Of a stretch of 56,074 nucleotides of DNA, positions 36,327 through 48,700 are shown piece after piece. Under the pieces are notes generated by a model, which did not search any database, was not told the origin of the DNA, and worked only from the letters and a program-made list of their open reading frames with translations. The translations under genes were made by a program, and so were the position numbers. This DNA is from Pezizomycotina sp. ARF18. Taxonomy: Eukaryota; Ascomycota. Every line of letters starts with the position of its first letter. Positions within the stretch are counted from its first letter, which is position 1. Location of the stretch: positions 455,050 to 511,123 of the forward strand of contig AZLU01000006.1 of assembly GCA_002224055.1 (NCBI GenBank), written 5' to 3'.

Positions 36327-37691
36327 CTATGAAAATGTCAGAGCGAACCCGGTTTTCCCCAGTTTTACCCATCTCGGTCTAGAAAACAAAGCAACCATGT
36401 TACCACTTTTACAATCCCAGTCGCTTCCGGATAACAAGCCAACAGTGCTGGCTGTGACGATCTGATTGTGACCACCCACTTGATAATCTTCTGTTCTATG
36501 CTCCAGCCTCCCTCAGGAACACCCTCCATCAAGTATTCTCCCAACCTTCACCATCTAGGTCTTTTCTCTTCGACAATTTGTCAACCTCACCGGGCGAAAG
36601 CTCTTTAACCTCCGCAGTATCCCCTCCCAGCGGAGCCTTCGACTCTAATACAACCGCGTTCGCCGCAGCCTGGTACAAATACTCCGAATGGTGCAAATAA
36701 TCTCAATGTCATCGTACGAGTGCACGATGCTCAACCTCAAGTGCGGTGAATGCTTAACGAGGCTCTTCACCTATCCAGCGAATTCCACTGCTCGTTTACG
36801 AAATTCTGCAGCTTACGTTGTAACCAGGGGTACTGCCTCAGCGGTCCCAGGATGGGCACTATACCGCGATGGAGTAGGTCATTATGAGGACTTTCATGTT
36901 GCTGAACCCCGCGAGCAGTACTACGCCCGCGAATTCGGTTTTGTCTTCGCGCGCGAGGACGTCGGTTGCGCCGAGAACTATTGCGGTTCCGAGGCTCTGA
37001 CCGACGACTACGATGCGAGAGGGTGAGATATCTAGGTCGTTGATGATGAAGCGTAGCATTGCGGCGCCGTCTGCTATCAAGCCATCTTCCGTCGGTTCGC
37101 CGGTGCTCCTCCCAAAGCCTCTGTAGTCGAACGCGAAGACGTGTACTCTATTGGGGTCCACGGATATGAATTCCTATACGCGTCGGTCGCCACCTTGTCC
37201 CACGGTACCCGCATTGCGTGGAAGAATATCACGACTTTTGCATCCGGATTACTACGCAGGAGCTCGAAGGATAATGCCTTTGAAGGATCTTGAACTCCGG
37301 TAGGTTCGTTTATGAGCTTGTCGCGGTTATCGGCGTAGATGCCGTTAGGGAGAATGTGCCAGGCGAACAGCTTCTCGTCGCCGGATGATAAGATAAAAGG
37401 TGTCACTTGGTTCTTTGCGAAGCCGAACTGTTCCGGCTTGTCGAGCTCGAGGACGAGGGTAGCCGTACCCGGTGGAGGTAGACGAAGCTAGAGAAGACCA
37501 ATTGAACGCAAATTAATACCAAAAAAAATTTTTTTTTTTTTCCTTATAGTAATCTTTAGAGGTAAAAAGATCGATACTTACTTCTTCTGTATTGAAGGTA
37601 CCGTGAGGGCGAAGAGGAAGCCGAAGTAGATGACTCCGAGGCCGGCAAGGCTCCAGTAGGCCTTTTTAAGCAGAGGATTGAAGTTAACCAT
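36327..37691 (-). CDS. Bem46/ABHD12-13-type alpha/beta hydrolase
   Basis: Membrane-anchored serine hydrolase. Exon 1 begins at ATG 37691 (MVNFNPLLKKAYWSLAG) with one N-terminal membrane helix (LAGLGVIYFGFLFALTV), and a GTAAGT donor follows. Core motifs: DEKLFAWHILPNG, VVIFFHGNAG after correction, HVFAFDYRGFGRSTGEPTED, the nucleophile elbow VVVGQSLGTAIVLG and GVVLLAGFSNM. SYDDIEII and SEYLYQAAANAV follow. The catalytic histidine is probably in KWGGHNQI near 36470. The end is uncertain because of frame changes near 36560 and 36490; a stop at 36327 is the first in the frame that carries GGHN. Other frame changes lie near 37190-37215 and 36850. Bem46 is a family guess; related ABHD proteins have the same layout. 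It is divergent from the Swc3-like gene. Confidence 0.8.
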
Positions 37692-38409
37692 GAAAAAAAA
37701 AAGGGTCTATTCCCGGATATATCTTCCGCGAAACTTTGATCAAACTTGATTTTGAGGAAACAGGTTCGAAGAATCAACTCTATCTGAACAAATCGATGGA
37801 GGATTGAGTATAGACAATAATAAATACTATACTACTGAATGATGATACAGAAGGTGGAGCTTATCGCGCCATTTAGAGACTTTTTCTCTCTCGCTTCGAC
37901 CATTTGGCCCGTCTATTCTTGGCTCAGAAAAAAGAAAAAAAGAAAAGAAAAAAAAAAAAAGAAAAAAGGAAAAAAAAAAAAAAAGGAAGAAAAAAAAGGA
38001 AAGAATTTGGCTTTTTCCTCCGCCAGATATATATTTTAATTTTCTCCCTCCCTTCCTTTTTCCCTTTGTTCTCTCCCACTTTTTTTTTTTTTTTTTTTTT
38101 TTTCTTTTCCTTCTATTTCGTTTTTTTTTCGTTTCTCTCACCATAAACCCCAACCATCCCGACAAACTCCCACGCGCCTTTAAACCAGGCCCCTTCCACG
38201 AAGTCACGATTTTCAACGAAAAGTAACGTAAGTGGAAGGGCAAAATAGAATAGAAAGAGATATAAATAATATATCTAATTAAGATGAATATACGATCATA
38301 AGTGGGTGAAAATACAAACTACATTTTCATTCTTTATGACTGGTTAAAAAGAAGCAAAGAGAAGGGGAAAAAACGTCGTCCTCTTTTTTTTTTTTTTTTT
38401 TTTTTTCCG
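37692..38409. promoter_or_regulatory. Divergent upstream region with A/G and T tracts
   Basis: A 718-bp spacer between the hydrolase and the Swc3-like gene. It contains an AAAAG-rich block at about 37926-38009, T runs at about 38081-38103, and T22 at 38384-38406 ending just before the Swc3-like ATG. No specific binding site can be supported. Confidence 0.5.
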
Positions 38410-40172
38410 ATGCCGGTGGAAACGAAGCGGAAGAGGACTTCCATGTCCCTCCGGGATACCTCGTCCAACAAACGCCGCGAATCGCTGAAAGCCGTGCCGC
38501 ATCGACCAAAGCATCCAAAGCCCCGTCACCGCCGCCAACGCCTGAACCCGAAGTGAAGGAGGAGGTGGAAGAGGTTCCGACGACGTTCTCCGAAAATGGC
38601 CCCTTACCGTCTGTGCCCACGATCCAGAAGGAAGATGAGCTGCCAATCAAGGAATGGAAGACAGTTGCTGAAAGGTTGGTTTGGGAATTATATGATTTAT
38701 TTATTCATTTATTTTCATTATGAATGACTACCCATCTATCTACCTACTTTTTTTAACGGCTGGAGGTCCTTTTATGTACTAAATTTATTCAACTCCTAGT
38801 GGCGTCCTCCAGGCAGCTTTCGACCGTTCAAGGGATAAATTATTAGCTGGGACATTTTCGAAAGGTTCTGGACGAAGCCGACAAGAAGAAAATGGTTGAG
38901 AAATCCAACCCGCCCAAGGAGTCTATGACAAAATCGGAGAATGCACCGTTACAATCCATCCTCACATTTTCGAAGTCAAGCTGTACAGCGTCCGGGATAA
39001 AGAGAAGGAAAAGCAGCGCGAATTACAGCAGCAGCAAATGCTCGCCATGGCTCAGCAGCAGCAGCAGCAGCAGAATGGACGCACGATCCAGCCTTCTGGA
39101 CCGCCTCCGAACCAGACACAATCTCAACTGTTCAACAGGCCCCTTCTCAGCCTCCTCCGCGGCAGTCAATAGCCACAGCAATACCAACGGAAATGACAAT
39201 GCTCCACGTCCTCCTCTTCAACAGGGCCAGTCGCCTCGGCAGCCCGCACCGAACGGCTTCCACAATGTTGCCCAAAACAATCTCCCTCCGTCAGCACGCA
39301 CGACTCCCGCTTACGGCCCGAATGGAAACAGCATCCAGCCGGACATCAAAATTCCGTTGCTGCCGCTTCTACTGTTCCACCAGCTTCAGAAAAGGCTCAG
39401 AATGGCCTGCCAGCGCAACCTCCGTCGACTCCTGTGCCACAGAATGCCTCGAGGCCAGTGCAAACGCAACAACCCGTACCGCAACCTGCCCGCAGCCGCA
39501 ACCGCAGCAACCGCAACAAGTGCCGCAGCGCCAGCAACCGGTGCAGCCGCAACAACAGCCTCAAAGGCAACCACAATCGGCTCAATCGCTCAACCTCCTC
39601 GGCAGCAACAACAGCCGCAGCAGCAACGGCAACAGCCGCTAGCTCCAGGTCCGCAATCGCAGCAGCAGCAGCCACCACAACCGCAGCAACGTCCGCCGCA
39701 GAATGGACCGAGCCTCAACCTCCGCCACCTACTCCTCAGGATCCTGTTATCCAACTGCTTGCGAGCAAAGCCTCCACTGATCCTGAATTGAAAGCTTTGA
39801 TGCGCGTTGTTGCTCCGGCCAGGCTTCCACGGAACAGCTGAAGGCTTTCCAAGGGCAAATCGATATCCTAACCCAATTGCCAGAGCTCAAGCTGCTAGGC
39901 AACGTGCGTTGCAGGCATCCGGAAGTCCCAGGGCGCCGCCGCCGCCTGCTCCGCAGAGCCAGCAATCAGCACCCGCGAGGTCTGCTCAAACACCAGCCCG
40001 ACCTACTTCGACCCCGGTTGCTACACCCACTGCAGGAGCGAATAACGTTGCCAGTCATCCGTTCAGCGGCCTAATCCTCAGCCAGCTGCACAGTCAACTC
40101 CTCAACCTTCTCACCAGAACAATCTTCCCCAGAGTCGTCCGGCTTTGCAGCCTCATGCGCGGTGTCGGTGCC

Positions 40173-40215
<43 letters not shown>

Positions 40216-41799
40216 CAACAGCGAGCTCGAGTCAACATCCAGACGTCTCAATCTGTCCGACAAGTTGCACCTACTGTTCAGCCTCATCAACCAGTCCCGC
40301 GGCAAGCAAAACCTGAACCGCAGACGCCCTCGCAGACTCCTGCGGCATCTCAACCGCAAACTGCGCCACCACAGAGTCGTGTCCAGCATCTACAGCATCC
40401 GCATACGCCGGCCAATGGCGCGGTAATACGCCTCAGCCGAGGACCTACAATACGGTACCTAGGCAGAAGGCCTAAGCGCCGCTGATAAAAAGCATCTTGA
40501 TATTTGCGCCGTAGTATTTGAGTTTACAATATCGTCGTCTGGGGACCGTTTCATGATACCTAAACACTCAATACTGGAGTATCGCTCAAACGGCTGCGAA
40601 CTTTTGCTTTCGTATATATTCGTAAACGAAGGGCGCTTTCAACCGATCACGCTTAATTCACCGCTGCATCCCCAGGTACCTGGAGCCGATATCGCGAGTT
40701 ACTCACGACAAGGAGTCAGTCCAGAAGCATATGTTGGAGTTGATGAGCAAGCACCAGAGAGCTACATGCGGGTTCTTGTTAATGAGGCTTAAGAGGGACG
40801 AGAGGGAGATCAAAGCGGCGGAGGAAGCGGAAGCCGAGGCGAAGAAGAAGGCAGTGCTAGAGGAGGACCAATCGCATGGGAATAAGGATTCAGACGGCGC
40901 TGATGGCGTCCTCGGGGCGGTACCCGACCCGACCGAGCTCAATAACAAGGCACCCGGCCAGAGCAACAGCAACCAGCCTAATTTAAGAAAGCTGTAAGTC
41001 GTCTAGGTTTACTTCAAGTGTCAAACGCGATGGTAGCGGCCTGAATGCACAGAAGAGGCGGGTGGATCGCGAGGAATCAGAAAGAAAGAAAAAAAAAGCA
41101 TATATAAAGTTTTTCATTTTTGGCCCTGTCGTTTTCCAATTCCTTTTTGTCCATATATCACACCAAAAGTAGCATACATATTGAAATTCATTTTTCTCTT
41201 CTCTCAACCATAGACATTTGCTCAAGCGCATAATTCTACATCGGCGAGTCCACCGCCATCGACGATGACGCTCTGCCACTAAGCCTAAGATTAAGATACC
41301 TCGATCAAGAAAAGGCCGCATTGCGACCCATCCAAGTCGTGTCACATCTGCAACACCTCTAACACTAGCCTGTGGAGGAAAGCTGAAATTGACGGCGAAA
41401 GCGTAACTGTTTGCAATGCGTGCGGCATTAAATGGAAGACGAAGGAGAAAGAAGGATCAAGCCGGTTCGGAGTTCAAGAACTCTAGCGCTTCGTCTTTTT
41501 CGGCTGCGAAGCATAAGATGTCAGCTAGCGCGCTTAGGAGGAGCGCCTCGGGGATGGATTTGGCTATTGAGATGGACGCCACAACGACTTCTTCAACCTG
41601 CAACAAAATTAACAACAACGTCGACGATACCCAAGAACAACTTGCTTCGTCATCTGTGGTACGGCGGGACGTATCACAAGAAGTAGTCGCCGAGAAGCCC
41701 GAGGTTTCCGGGGCTGACGAAACAGGTGCAAATGCAAGACACCCTAATGATCAGCCGATGGAGCAACAGCCTCTAGCGAATGCACGCCGGAAACCCTGA
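38410..41799 (+). CDS. Swc3-like SWR1-complex subunit with C-terminal GATA zinc finger
   Basis: Nuclear protein, probably the Swc3 subunit of the SWR1 H2A.Z-exchange complex. The start is ATG 38410 (MPVETKRKRTSMSLRDTSS). Swc3-type blocks: SGVLQAAFDRSRDKLLAGTF, then IGECTVTIHPHIFEVKLYSV followed by RDKEKEKQREL. A long Gln/Pro-rich middle with a CAG run precedes DPVIQLLASKASTDPELKAL and LKAFQGQIDIL. DICAVVFEFTISSSGDRF with MIPKHSILEY and CELLLSYIF comes next. ESVQKHMLELMSKHQRATCG and FLLMRLKRDE form the end of that region. After an intron (ending at about 41211) comes PKIKIPRSRKGRIA and a GATA finger, CHICNTSNTSLWRKAEIDG then VTVCNACGIKWK (C-x2-C-x18-C-x2-C spacing). The middle is heavily frame-shifted. 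The match to yeast Swc3 is from pattern memory. Confidence 0.7.
40174..40221 (+). repeat. CAG/CAA polyglutamine run
   Basis: About twelve CAG units followed by CAA/CAG, within the Gln/Pro-rich middle of the Swc3-like gene. Length variation between strains would be expected. Confidence 0.9.
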
Positions 41800-43335
41800 T
41801 GCAGGTTGAGCTGCGCAAGTATCTGCGTTAAATCGCGCGTTACACGATGACGTGGTCTCTTGCTCTCGAATGTTTCTCGCTTAATAAGTTTACTGTCCTA
41901 CGTTTCTCTATTCGGATTTTTTTTTTTTTTCAAATTGTTTTTCAATCCTCTTTTGTTGCAATCTAGTTTCAATCTTTAAAGGGAGCTCTTGTCTTTTGTT
42001 GTCTATGCGTTTAGGCTTGGTTTCCACGTTGTGCCACTTCACGAGCTGCGCTTTGAGTTGTCTCAACTCCTCATTTTGCTTGCTATCTTGTTTTATTCTA
42101 CTTACTCAGGAGTTGGATTTTATTTTGATATCGAATTCTTCTACGTTTAGTTTCTGCTCTTAGTCTTTCTGTTTGTTTTGTTTTTATTTTGTACAACTAC
42201 CACTTACACCAATTACTCACATGGGAGTACTCTGGTTGTTTCTCTTCGCCATTTCAGTTGGCCTTTTCCGCTTCTTACAGTGTTGCTTCTCGCGAGGGAC
42301 AACGGCGTTATTTCTTTCCGATGATTGGATTTTTTTCGTTTCTTATTCGATTTGGATATGCTCAACGTATACAGTTACACAAGAGATAAAATGGGCGCGT
42401 GGGCAGCAAATAGTAATACTGATGCTCACGTTACTGCTATTATTGCCTAGAATTTGGAGTTTTTTTTGCCTTTTCCTGACTGTTGCTTAGTGTTTGGTCG
42501 TTCTTGTTGCTTGTTTTTCCGTTCCGCTATAGTTGTTGCTTTCTTCTTCGTTTCTTCTTTTCTTTTTTTTTTTTTTTTTTTTTTTTTTTTCCGCTGTTGT
42601 TGTCTTGCTTCTTTTGCTTTTGAAGGGATATGATGCGTAATAGTTCAGGGTGTTCAAGAGAGTTGGATGTTTTGGCTTTCTGGGGTTTAATGCTGCGCGC
42701 GGGTCTTTTGATGTATTCCAGACTGATAATATTCTTGTTTTTTACAATTTTGTTACATCTACAGACTGATGTGAGAGGGGAGAGTTTAGGGCTTATGGAC
42801 ACAAATCTTCGAAGATAATCTCTAATAGATAATAATAGTATTATTATTTCTTATTATTGTTTATTATACATTAATTTATAACAAGGCCAGTTGCAGAACA
42901 GTCGTTTTTCTCTCTCCGCCTTCGACTGGATTGGCCCGATGTGTGAGTTAAACTTCGTCAACATTGTTTTTTGTCTAGAACAAAACACTCCACGAGGTAA
43001 AGTTGGTGGTCTCGGATTCCAGAACGTCACAATTCCTAACCTTATGCAAATGCATGCTAACCAGTCTCTCGAAGCAGGATATCAACAATTATGGAACGAA
43101 TGAAGAAGGCTGAAAGGGCATTTTCCCCAGTCAAGGTCGTGAGGGCATACGTAACCGAATCGCTCTCCTTTGCTAACTTTGTACAGTCAGTCACTTTTTA
43201 CGACGATATACTGTCCGGAAGGCAACGGTAACATACCGTTACGGTAGCATTTTTTCGCTCTTTGTACGCTCGAGCAGCGTACGATCATTTTTCATCTCTA
43301 AATTGGATATAAGAAGGGAAAGGAAAATAAAGAAT
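41800..43335. other. T-rich spacer with a possible small gene at its end
   Basis: 3' flank of the Swc3-like gene, then T-rich DNA with a T run of about 31 at 42559-42589. Between 42950 and 43103 (+) a frame reads EQNTPRGKVGGLGFQNVTIP, and a second frame at 43091 takes over. A possible TATA-like GATATAAG lies just before the next gene at about 43306. Confidence 0.4.
43091..43231 (+). CDS. Possible small ORF, 46 residues
   Basis: ATG-initiated frame MERMKKAERAFSPVKVV then RAYVTESLSFANFVQSVTFY, ending SGRQR. Its composition is protein-like and it is open upstream of the ATG. It overlaps the end of another protein-like frame one base apart, so the two may be one broken exon. The stop lies in a small hairpin (ACGGTA-ACA-TACCGT). 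No family recognised. Confidence 0.2.
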   Translation: MERMKKAERAFSPVKVVRAYVTESLSFANFVQSVTFYDDILSGRQR

Positions 43336-44824
43336 ATGAAGATATTACGGAACGCCGGTCATTTCTCGTGACCTTCTACGCCCTGCTTTTCCTCACCCAC
43401 GGCGTCAGCGGGTGTTTCGTCGTCTGCGCCGTGGCCAGCTGGTTCAGCAACACGGTCGCGCCCGCCGTGAGTTCCGCCTTCCACGCGGCGACGACGTGGG
43501 TGTCGAACGCGGCGACGACGTAGCCCACGACGTCGTCAGCGGCGTCGAAACGGTGGCCCACGACGTCGCCAGCGGCGTCGAAACGGCCGTCCACGCGGCC
43601 GTTAGCGAAGCCACCATCGTGGGCGGTGACATCGAAGAGGGTGTCGAAACGGCGGCTAACTGGGTCAAGAAGACTGCGGGTCAGGTAGGGGACGACATCA
43701 AGGAAGGCGTGGACGCCGCCGGCGCGTGGGTCGTGAAAACCGCCGACGATGTCGGGAAGGATGTAGTCTCGGGCGTGGGCACAGCGGAGCACTGGGTCGT
43801 CGACGAGGCGGACAACGTCGGCCACTGGGCCGTTAACACGGCCGACGACGTGGGCAACTGGATCAAAAAACACCGCCAGCGAAGCTGGCCAGTGGATTCA
43901 AAAGGAAGCGGGCGTCGTGGGTCACTGGCTGCTTAAAGCGGCGCAGTCGCTACGCAGTTCGTCATACAAACGGTCGAGGGCGTCTGGCAGGAGATCAAGG
44001 TGTCGCACTGGGAATTTCCATGCTAGGTAAATTCGTCGCCATGGAGGTGGAAGGTCTGTTCACGCCGGCGCAGGTTGACGAGCCGATCTCGGACAGGACG
44101 CCGCCGCCGCTTTACGATCCCAGCTTTCCGCAGTATAACAGTACGTAATAGGCTTTCCTTTCTTCCTCTTCGTTTTTTTTTTTTTTTTTTTTTTTGTTTC
44201 TTAGTTGGAAAAAGAAATTTTAAAATATATATACCAGCACTAAACTCGAAAAAACAGATTGCACAGCAGGTTACGTCGGCCCTCGCCGAAAACCAAACAG
44301 AGCTGATAACGAAGGACCTAACCATCCTCTTCAACAAAATGGACAACGTCTCCGGGGAAGCCTACTGGAACTGGATGCGCTGCCCGGGGCGGTACAACTT
44401 CACCTCGGGCATGATATCCCGCTGGTATAATATGCTGACGGAAGACACGCAGCTGTTCATCCTGGGCTTCAATTTCAACACCACCCAGAGCTTTCCCGCT
44501 GAAGCAAACGGGGAGATGCAGCAGCCCACAGGCGCGTGGAAGAGCTGCGATGGCATATTCTACGACCTGAGCTCCGCGGTCAGCTGCGAGTTCAACAACC
44601 TCATCGCGTGGGTGAAGACGATCAGCTGGGCGGACGTGTGGAAGGCTGGAAAATTCATCATGACATTCGCGCTGGATTGGGTCACACTCGGCGTTTTCAG
44701 CGGCGTCGTGAACGCCGTTAGCGATATTCAGCACCACGATTGGTGGGGTTGTGAAGGATATAGCTACGACCGTGCTTTTTCGTTTTTATCTTGCTGTAAT
44801 GAACTTGTTCAATGGGAAGGCTAA
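43336..44824 (+). CDS. Predicted secreted protein with tandem 11-residue (hendecad) repeats
   Basis: Unknown family. The start at 43336 (MKILRNAGHF) runs, after one base correction, into a hydrophobic signal-peptide core (VTFYALLFLTHGVSG). At least fifteen consecutive 11-residue units follow at about 43455-43950. Examples are VAHDVVSGVET, VAHDVASGVET, AANWVKKTAGQ, VGDDIKEGVDA, AGAWVVKTADD, VGKDVVSGVGT and VGHWLLKAAQS. V/A/W/I recurs at positions 1, 5 and 9 with charged residues between, predicting long amphipathic helices. A proline-rich hinge (DRTPPPLYDPSFPQY) precedes an intron, 44141-44237. Exon 2 (44238-44824) encodes a C-terminal domain with NQT, NFT and NTT sequons, six cysteines and a hydrophobic segment (IMTFALDWVTLGVFSGVVNAV). 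It ends ELVQWEG. Frame changes: near 43371, 43521, 43867, 43940 and 44010. Similar 11-mers occur in LEA-3 proteins, apolipoproteins and synuclein; homology to any is not shown. Confidence 0.6.
43523..43588 (+). repeat. 33-bp direct repeat encoding hendecad units
   Basis: Two adjacent 33-bp units (43523-43555 and 43556-43588) match at 30 of 33 bases. They encode two nearly identical 11-residue repeats of the secreted protein and show recent expansion of the array. Confidence 0.9.
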
Positions 44825-45721
44825 GGAGGAAAATATTAAAACTGAAGAAATAATATTCATAAGATTATAAAAACTCATTTTTTTTCCGTGCACAGATGCT
44901 TATATAGAACGAGATAATCGCTTCATTAATCTTGGATATATAGAAGAGAAAGAAAAAAAAAAAAGAGGATATACACAGGTAGATATAGTTATGTACCTAG
45001 GTATATAGATATACTCAAAGAAACAAATAATTATATGAATTTATACTTTAAGAGAAAGCAACCCGGTATCCGTTATCACTAACACAAAAATAAAATAATA
45101 ATAAAAAACCCCTCGCGCAATACATGCCAACATATTCATACACAAAGAAAAAGGTATTAAATACATATGATCGGTGTAATAAAGGAGTGGAAGAAGGGAA
45201 CACATAAAAAAGGTAGATAGTCGAAGAAAGAGCAATGGGAGTTTGTATATATACGTGTAAAAGAAGATCGGAAAAAAAAAGTTTGTGAAAAAAAGGGATT
45301 CGAAGGGGGAACCATCGTGTGTTTACTTCATACGCTCAGTTGATATGCAAGAGAATAGAAAAGAGATGCGAACCAATTGCAAAGAGGGAATAACGTCTCG
45401 CTCATTGAAGAGAAGGAACAATAGTAGAGGTGAGAAGAAGAAAAAGTAAGCAAGGGAACAACTGAACTTGATTTTTACCGTTGACGCCATGTAATAAAGA
45501 ATTGTCAAAGACGAATGGCTTCGGGAACTCGTGAAAATAAAAAGGCAAAACAAACATGGGCATTTACAAAAAGGATAGCCCAAGAAAATACAAAGGCACG
45601 GGATAGAAAAGCTAGTGTCGCTTGTCTGGTGGGCATAGATTATTGAGAAAAAAAATTCGGAAGCGGATGGAAATTGCATCCCTAGCCCAAGGGAAAGTTG
45701 AGATAAAGAGAGGGAGCTCAT
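44825..45721. other. Intergenic region between convergent genes
   Basis: 3' flanks of the hendecad-repeat gene and the large minus-strand gene. The plus strand is purine-rich with several short A runs. Open frames on the minus strand (45323-45721, 45041-45235) are low-complexity and phenylalanine/serine-rich, so I do not call them genes. Confidence 0.5.
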
Positions 45722-48700
45722 TTACTCCCACGCGTTGCTCTTGGTCATTTTGCTTTCGTCGATTTCCGCAAAGTCGACGATGGTAATATCCGCTTTGCGA
45801 TCGACTATGATTAGCCTGTGACCATCTGGTGTGAAGGCGACGGATGCTGCCTCAGTCATTTTGATAGCTCCCTGAACTTTCGCCACCTTCAAAACCCGGG
45901 ACGGCGCCCTTCATCGTTGACCAGCCCATGAGGGAAATTGACAACCAGAACATTTCCAGTTTTGTCGATCGCACAGAGTGATTGCCCGGTTGGCGAAACA
46001 CAACAGCCGTGGACTTTGTCGCCAACTTTGTTAAGTCTTGTGACGAGAGAAATCTTATTCACGGGCAAGCCCGTGTTGGGGTCTACGACCCCGATGTGCG
46101 AATCCACCACAATGGGTGGGGCTAGAGAAGCCACACTCGTCACACAAAGAAGGCGATTGCCGGGGAAGAACTTGACAGAAGTAATTCCCTCCGCGTCGTG
46201 GGATATGTCGAGCTTTCGGGAAGATTTCATTACCAGTCTAGGAGGCTGGTTGGCTAAATCATAGACGAGAAACCGCGATTCTCTGACGGTGCTACAAAGC
46301 CAAGTACGTGCTATCATCTGAAAAGGATAGAACCCCAGTTGGGTCCGCGTAGGGTAGTGTAACCTTGTTGGATCTAGGCTCTTTCCGGATGGGTTCGGGG
46401 TGGATTCGATGTGATGAAGGATAATCTGCGATATTTCTTTACCGTGCTCGACGGTGACGACGCCTAATGCAACGGTTTGCCCGTCGCCGGATATAGCCTG
46501 TGCGCGAAGTTAGTCCTATGAGACTTTTTTAAAGATCACAACGCAACGAAATTGTGGAAAAGATATGGAGGAAAAAGTAAGGACTGCTTACCATGCACCG
46601 AATGTCATAGGTTTCCGATATATAAGAGTAAATGGGCTGGCCATCTAAAGATAGATCATGGACTTTAAGTGTGCCGTGAGTCCCCGCAATTGCTAAGAAT
46701 CTGTTGCTACATGCTGCCATGAGATATTCCCAGCGGAGTTGCTATACCAATGGGGAAGAATATTGTTAGATTATGCCAACACTCAGGCTCAAAACAGATA
46801 TTTAGAACACGAACCTTTCCAATAACCTTGTCTTCTGTCGAGATATTGTTGTACGGTTCAAGGTATGATCCATATCACCGGTAGACTTTCCGCAGCAAAG
46901 AAGCTCCGGCATCTTATCGCTTGATAAGATCGAATACACTTTGAACTTCTTCTTTTCGAGCAGCACGAATTTCTGACAGTTGGGAGCGATAGACGTAGCA
47001 ACAATGTCTGGGAACCGTAGGCGACTCCCAGTTTGAATATGGTGAACGTATTCAGCTACATTGTGTTAACTTGTTAATCAAACCGAATTTCCTGCCAATC
47101 GCGATGATGCTCTCTACTGACCTTTGAAGAAAGGGAAGTTCTTGTTGAAGCTGAGTTGCCGTGTCTCCTCGTCTTTATCGAGTGGCGGTCGTAACACGGT
47201 GGTCTCTTGGGGTATGATTGATTGCGATCTATCCACATTGCTATTCTGTTGGCCGACGGGTCGCTTGGATTACGAACAAGTTTAGCGCGCACGTCCTCGC
47301 CAGCTGCGTCAGACACATCGTCGTATTGCGGTGTCCGGTATCTCGTTGACCTTGTATCCGTTGACCTTGTCCGCCCGGACCGCTAACAACAGACCCGGGA
47401 CCTGGTTTCCTGTTCATATTATAAGGAGAGCCATACCTAGGTTGATTAGAAACGCCAGATAGTAGAGGGGCACTCCGTAAGGGGCTGTACTGCTGAGGTC
47501 CGGGAGATGATCCGCCGGTTACATCCGTTGTATAGGATCTGAATGGCCCATTGAAACGGGACATCGAAGGGGAGGTTGGGTCCTGATACCTTGTCGGAGA
47601 TAGAGATCTCGTTAATTCGAGAGGATGAGGGCTCGTAGATAAAGGCGCGGTGTTTGTGCGGGAGACGCTGGGCGATGAGGCACTTGGTCCGTTACCGTAC
47701 GCATTGTGATGATGAGCGTGTGTAATGATGTTGGGCGGCCAGTACTCGTGGGCGAACTCGTCTTGCCGTCACTGCTATTACTAACAATACTTGCTTTCCT
47801 GAATTGTCCTGATATTTGTTGGACAAATGTTTTCCTGGGTGGTGGTCCGGAAGATTCACCAGCAGACTCTGCTCGGGAGATCTTTCGCGTGTGTCCGGAA
47901 ACAAAGGTTTCAGATGGCCTGGAAAATTTGGAAATCAAATAAAACAAAATCAGTTACAAATCGGAGATTACCTTAAAACAAAAATAAAAAAAGGGAGTAA
48001 AAGCAAGCCATGAAGACGATAATTTTAGTATGAAAAACATACGCGCTTGGGGTTGATGATCCTGCTGGTGAAGAACTAGAATGCGTCGCAGTTGTTCCAC
48101 GGTCGCCGAACAGCTGTTCTAGTGCCTCCGGTATGAATTTGACGGAGGGATTTTCCCAGGGTAGCTCCTTTGGGAAGCCGCCTCCCTGGCCCGGGCTCCC
48201 AAATATCATGTTGTCCGGCGAAGGTATCGCGGCATCACCTTGGCCAAACTCTAGCGGTATCCGGACACTGCTATTGTCCCGCTCACTCGACCTGCCATCC
48301 GAAAAGTCATCTATCATACCTCCCGGCGACGAGATGACGACGCTGAAACGATGATTGCCGCCGTTGTACATTCCAAGTTCCATTTTCTTATCCGTTAAAA
48401 TTTGATACAATCTTCTTAGTTTTTCAAGCGGTTTCTTGATCGTAGTAGGCACTTCACAATTTGGGCACTGCATGGATGTCTCGTCAGCAACAATGTTTTT
48501 CTTTTTTTGCAAGAAATTGACTGATGACGAACCAATTCCTTCTCCTGCAGCCGTGCTTTTATGTATGACTCTGACATTATACAGCCGCATGTTAGAAGGC
48601 AGAGGTCTGGCAGTTCCATCTGTTTCGTGACAATTAGAAATTGAATTGATTGAGATAGGTAAAGACATGGACTCACTTTTTTGCCCCTCGCACTCAAGTT

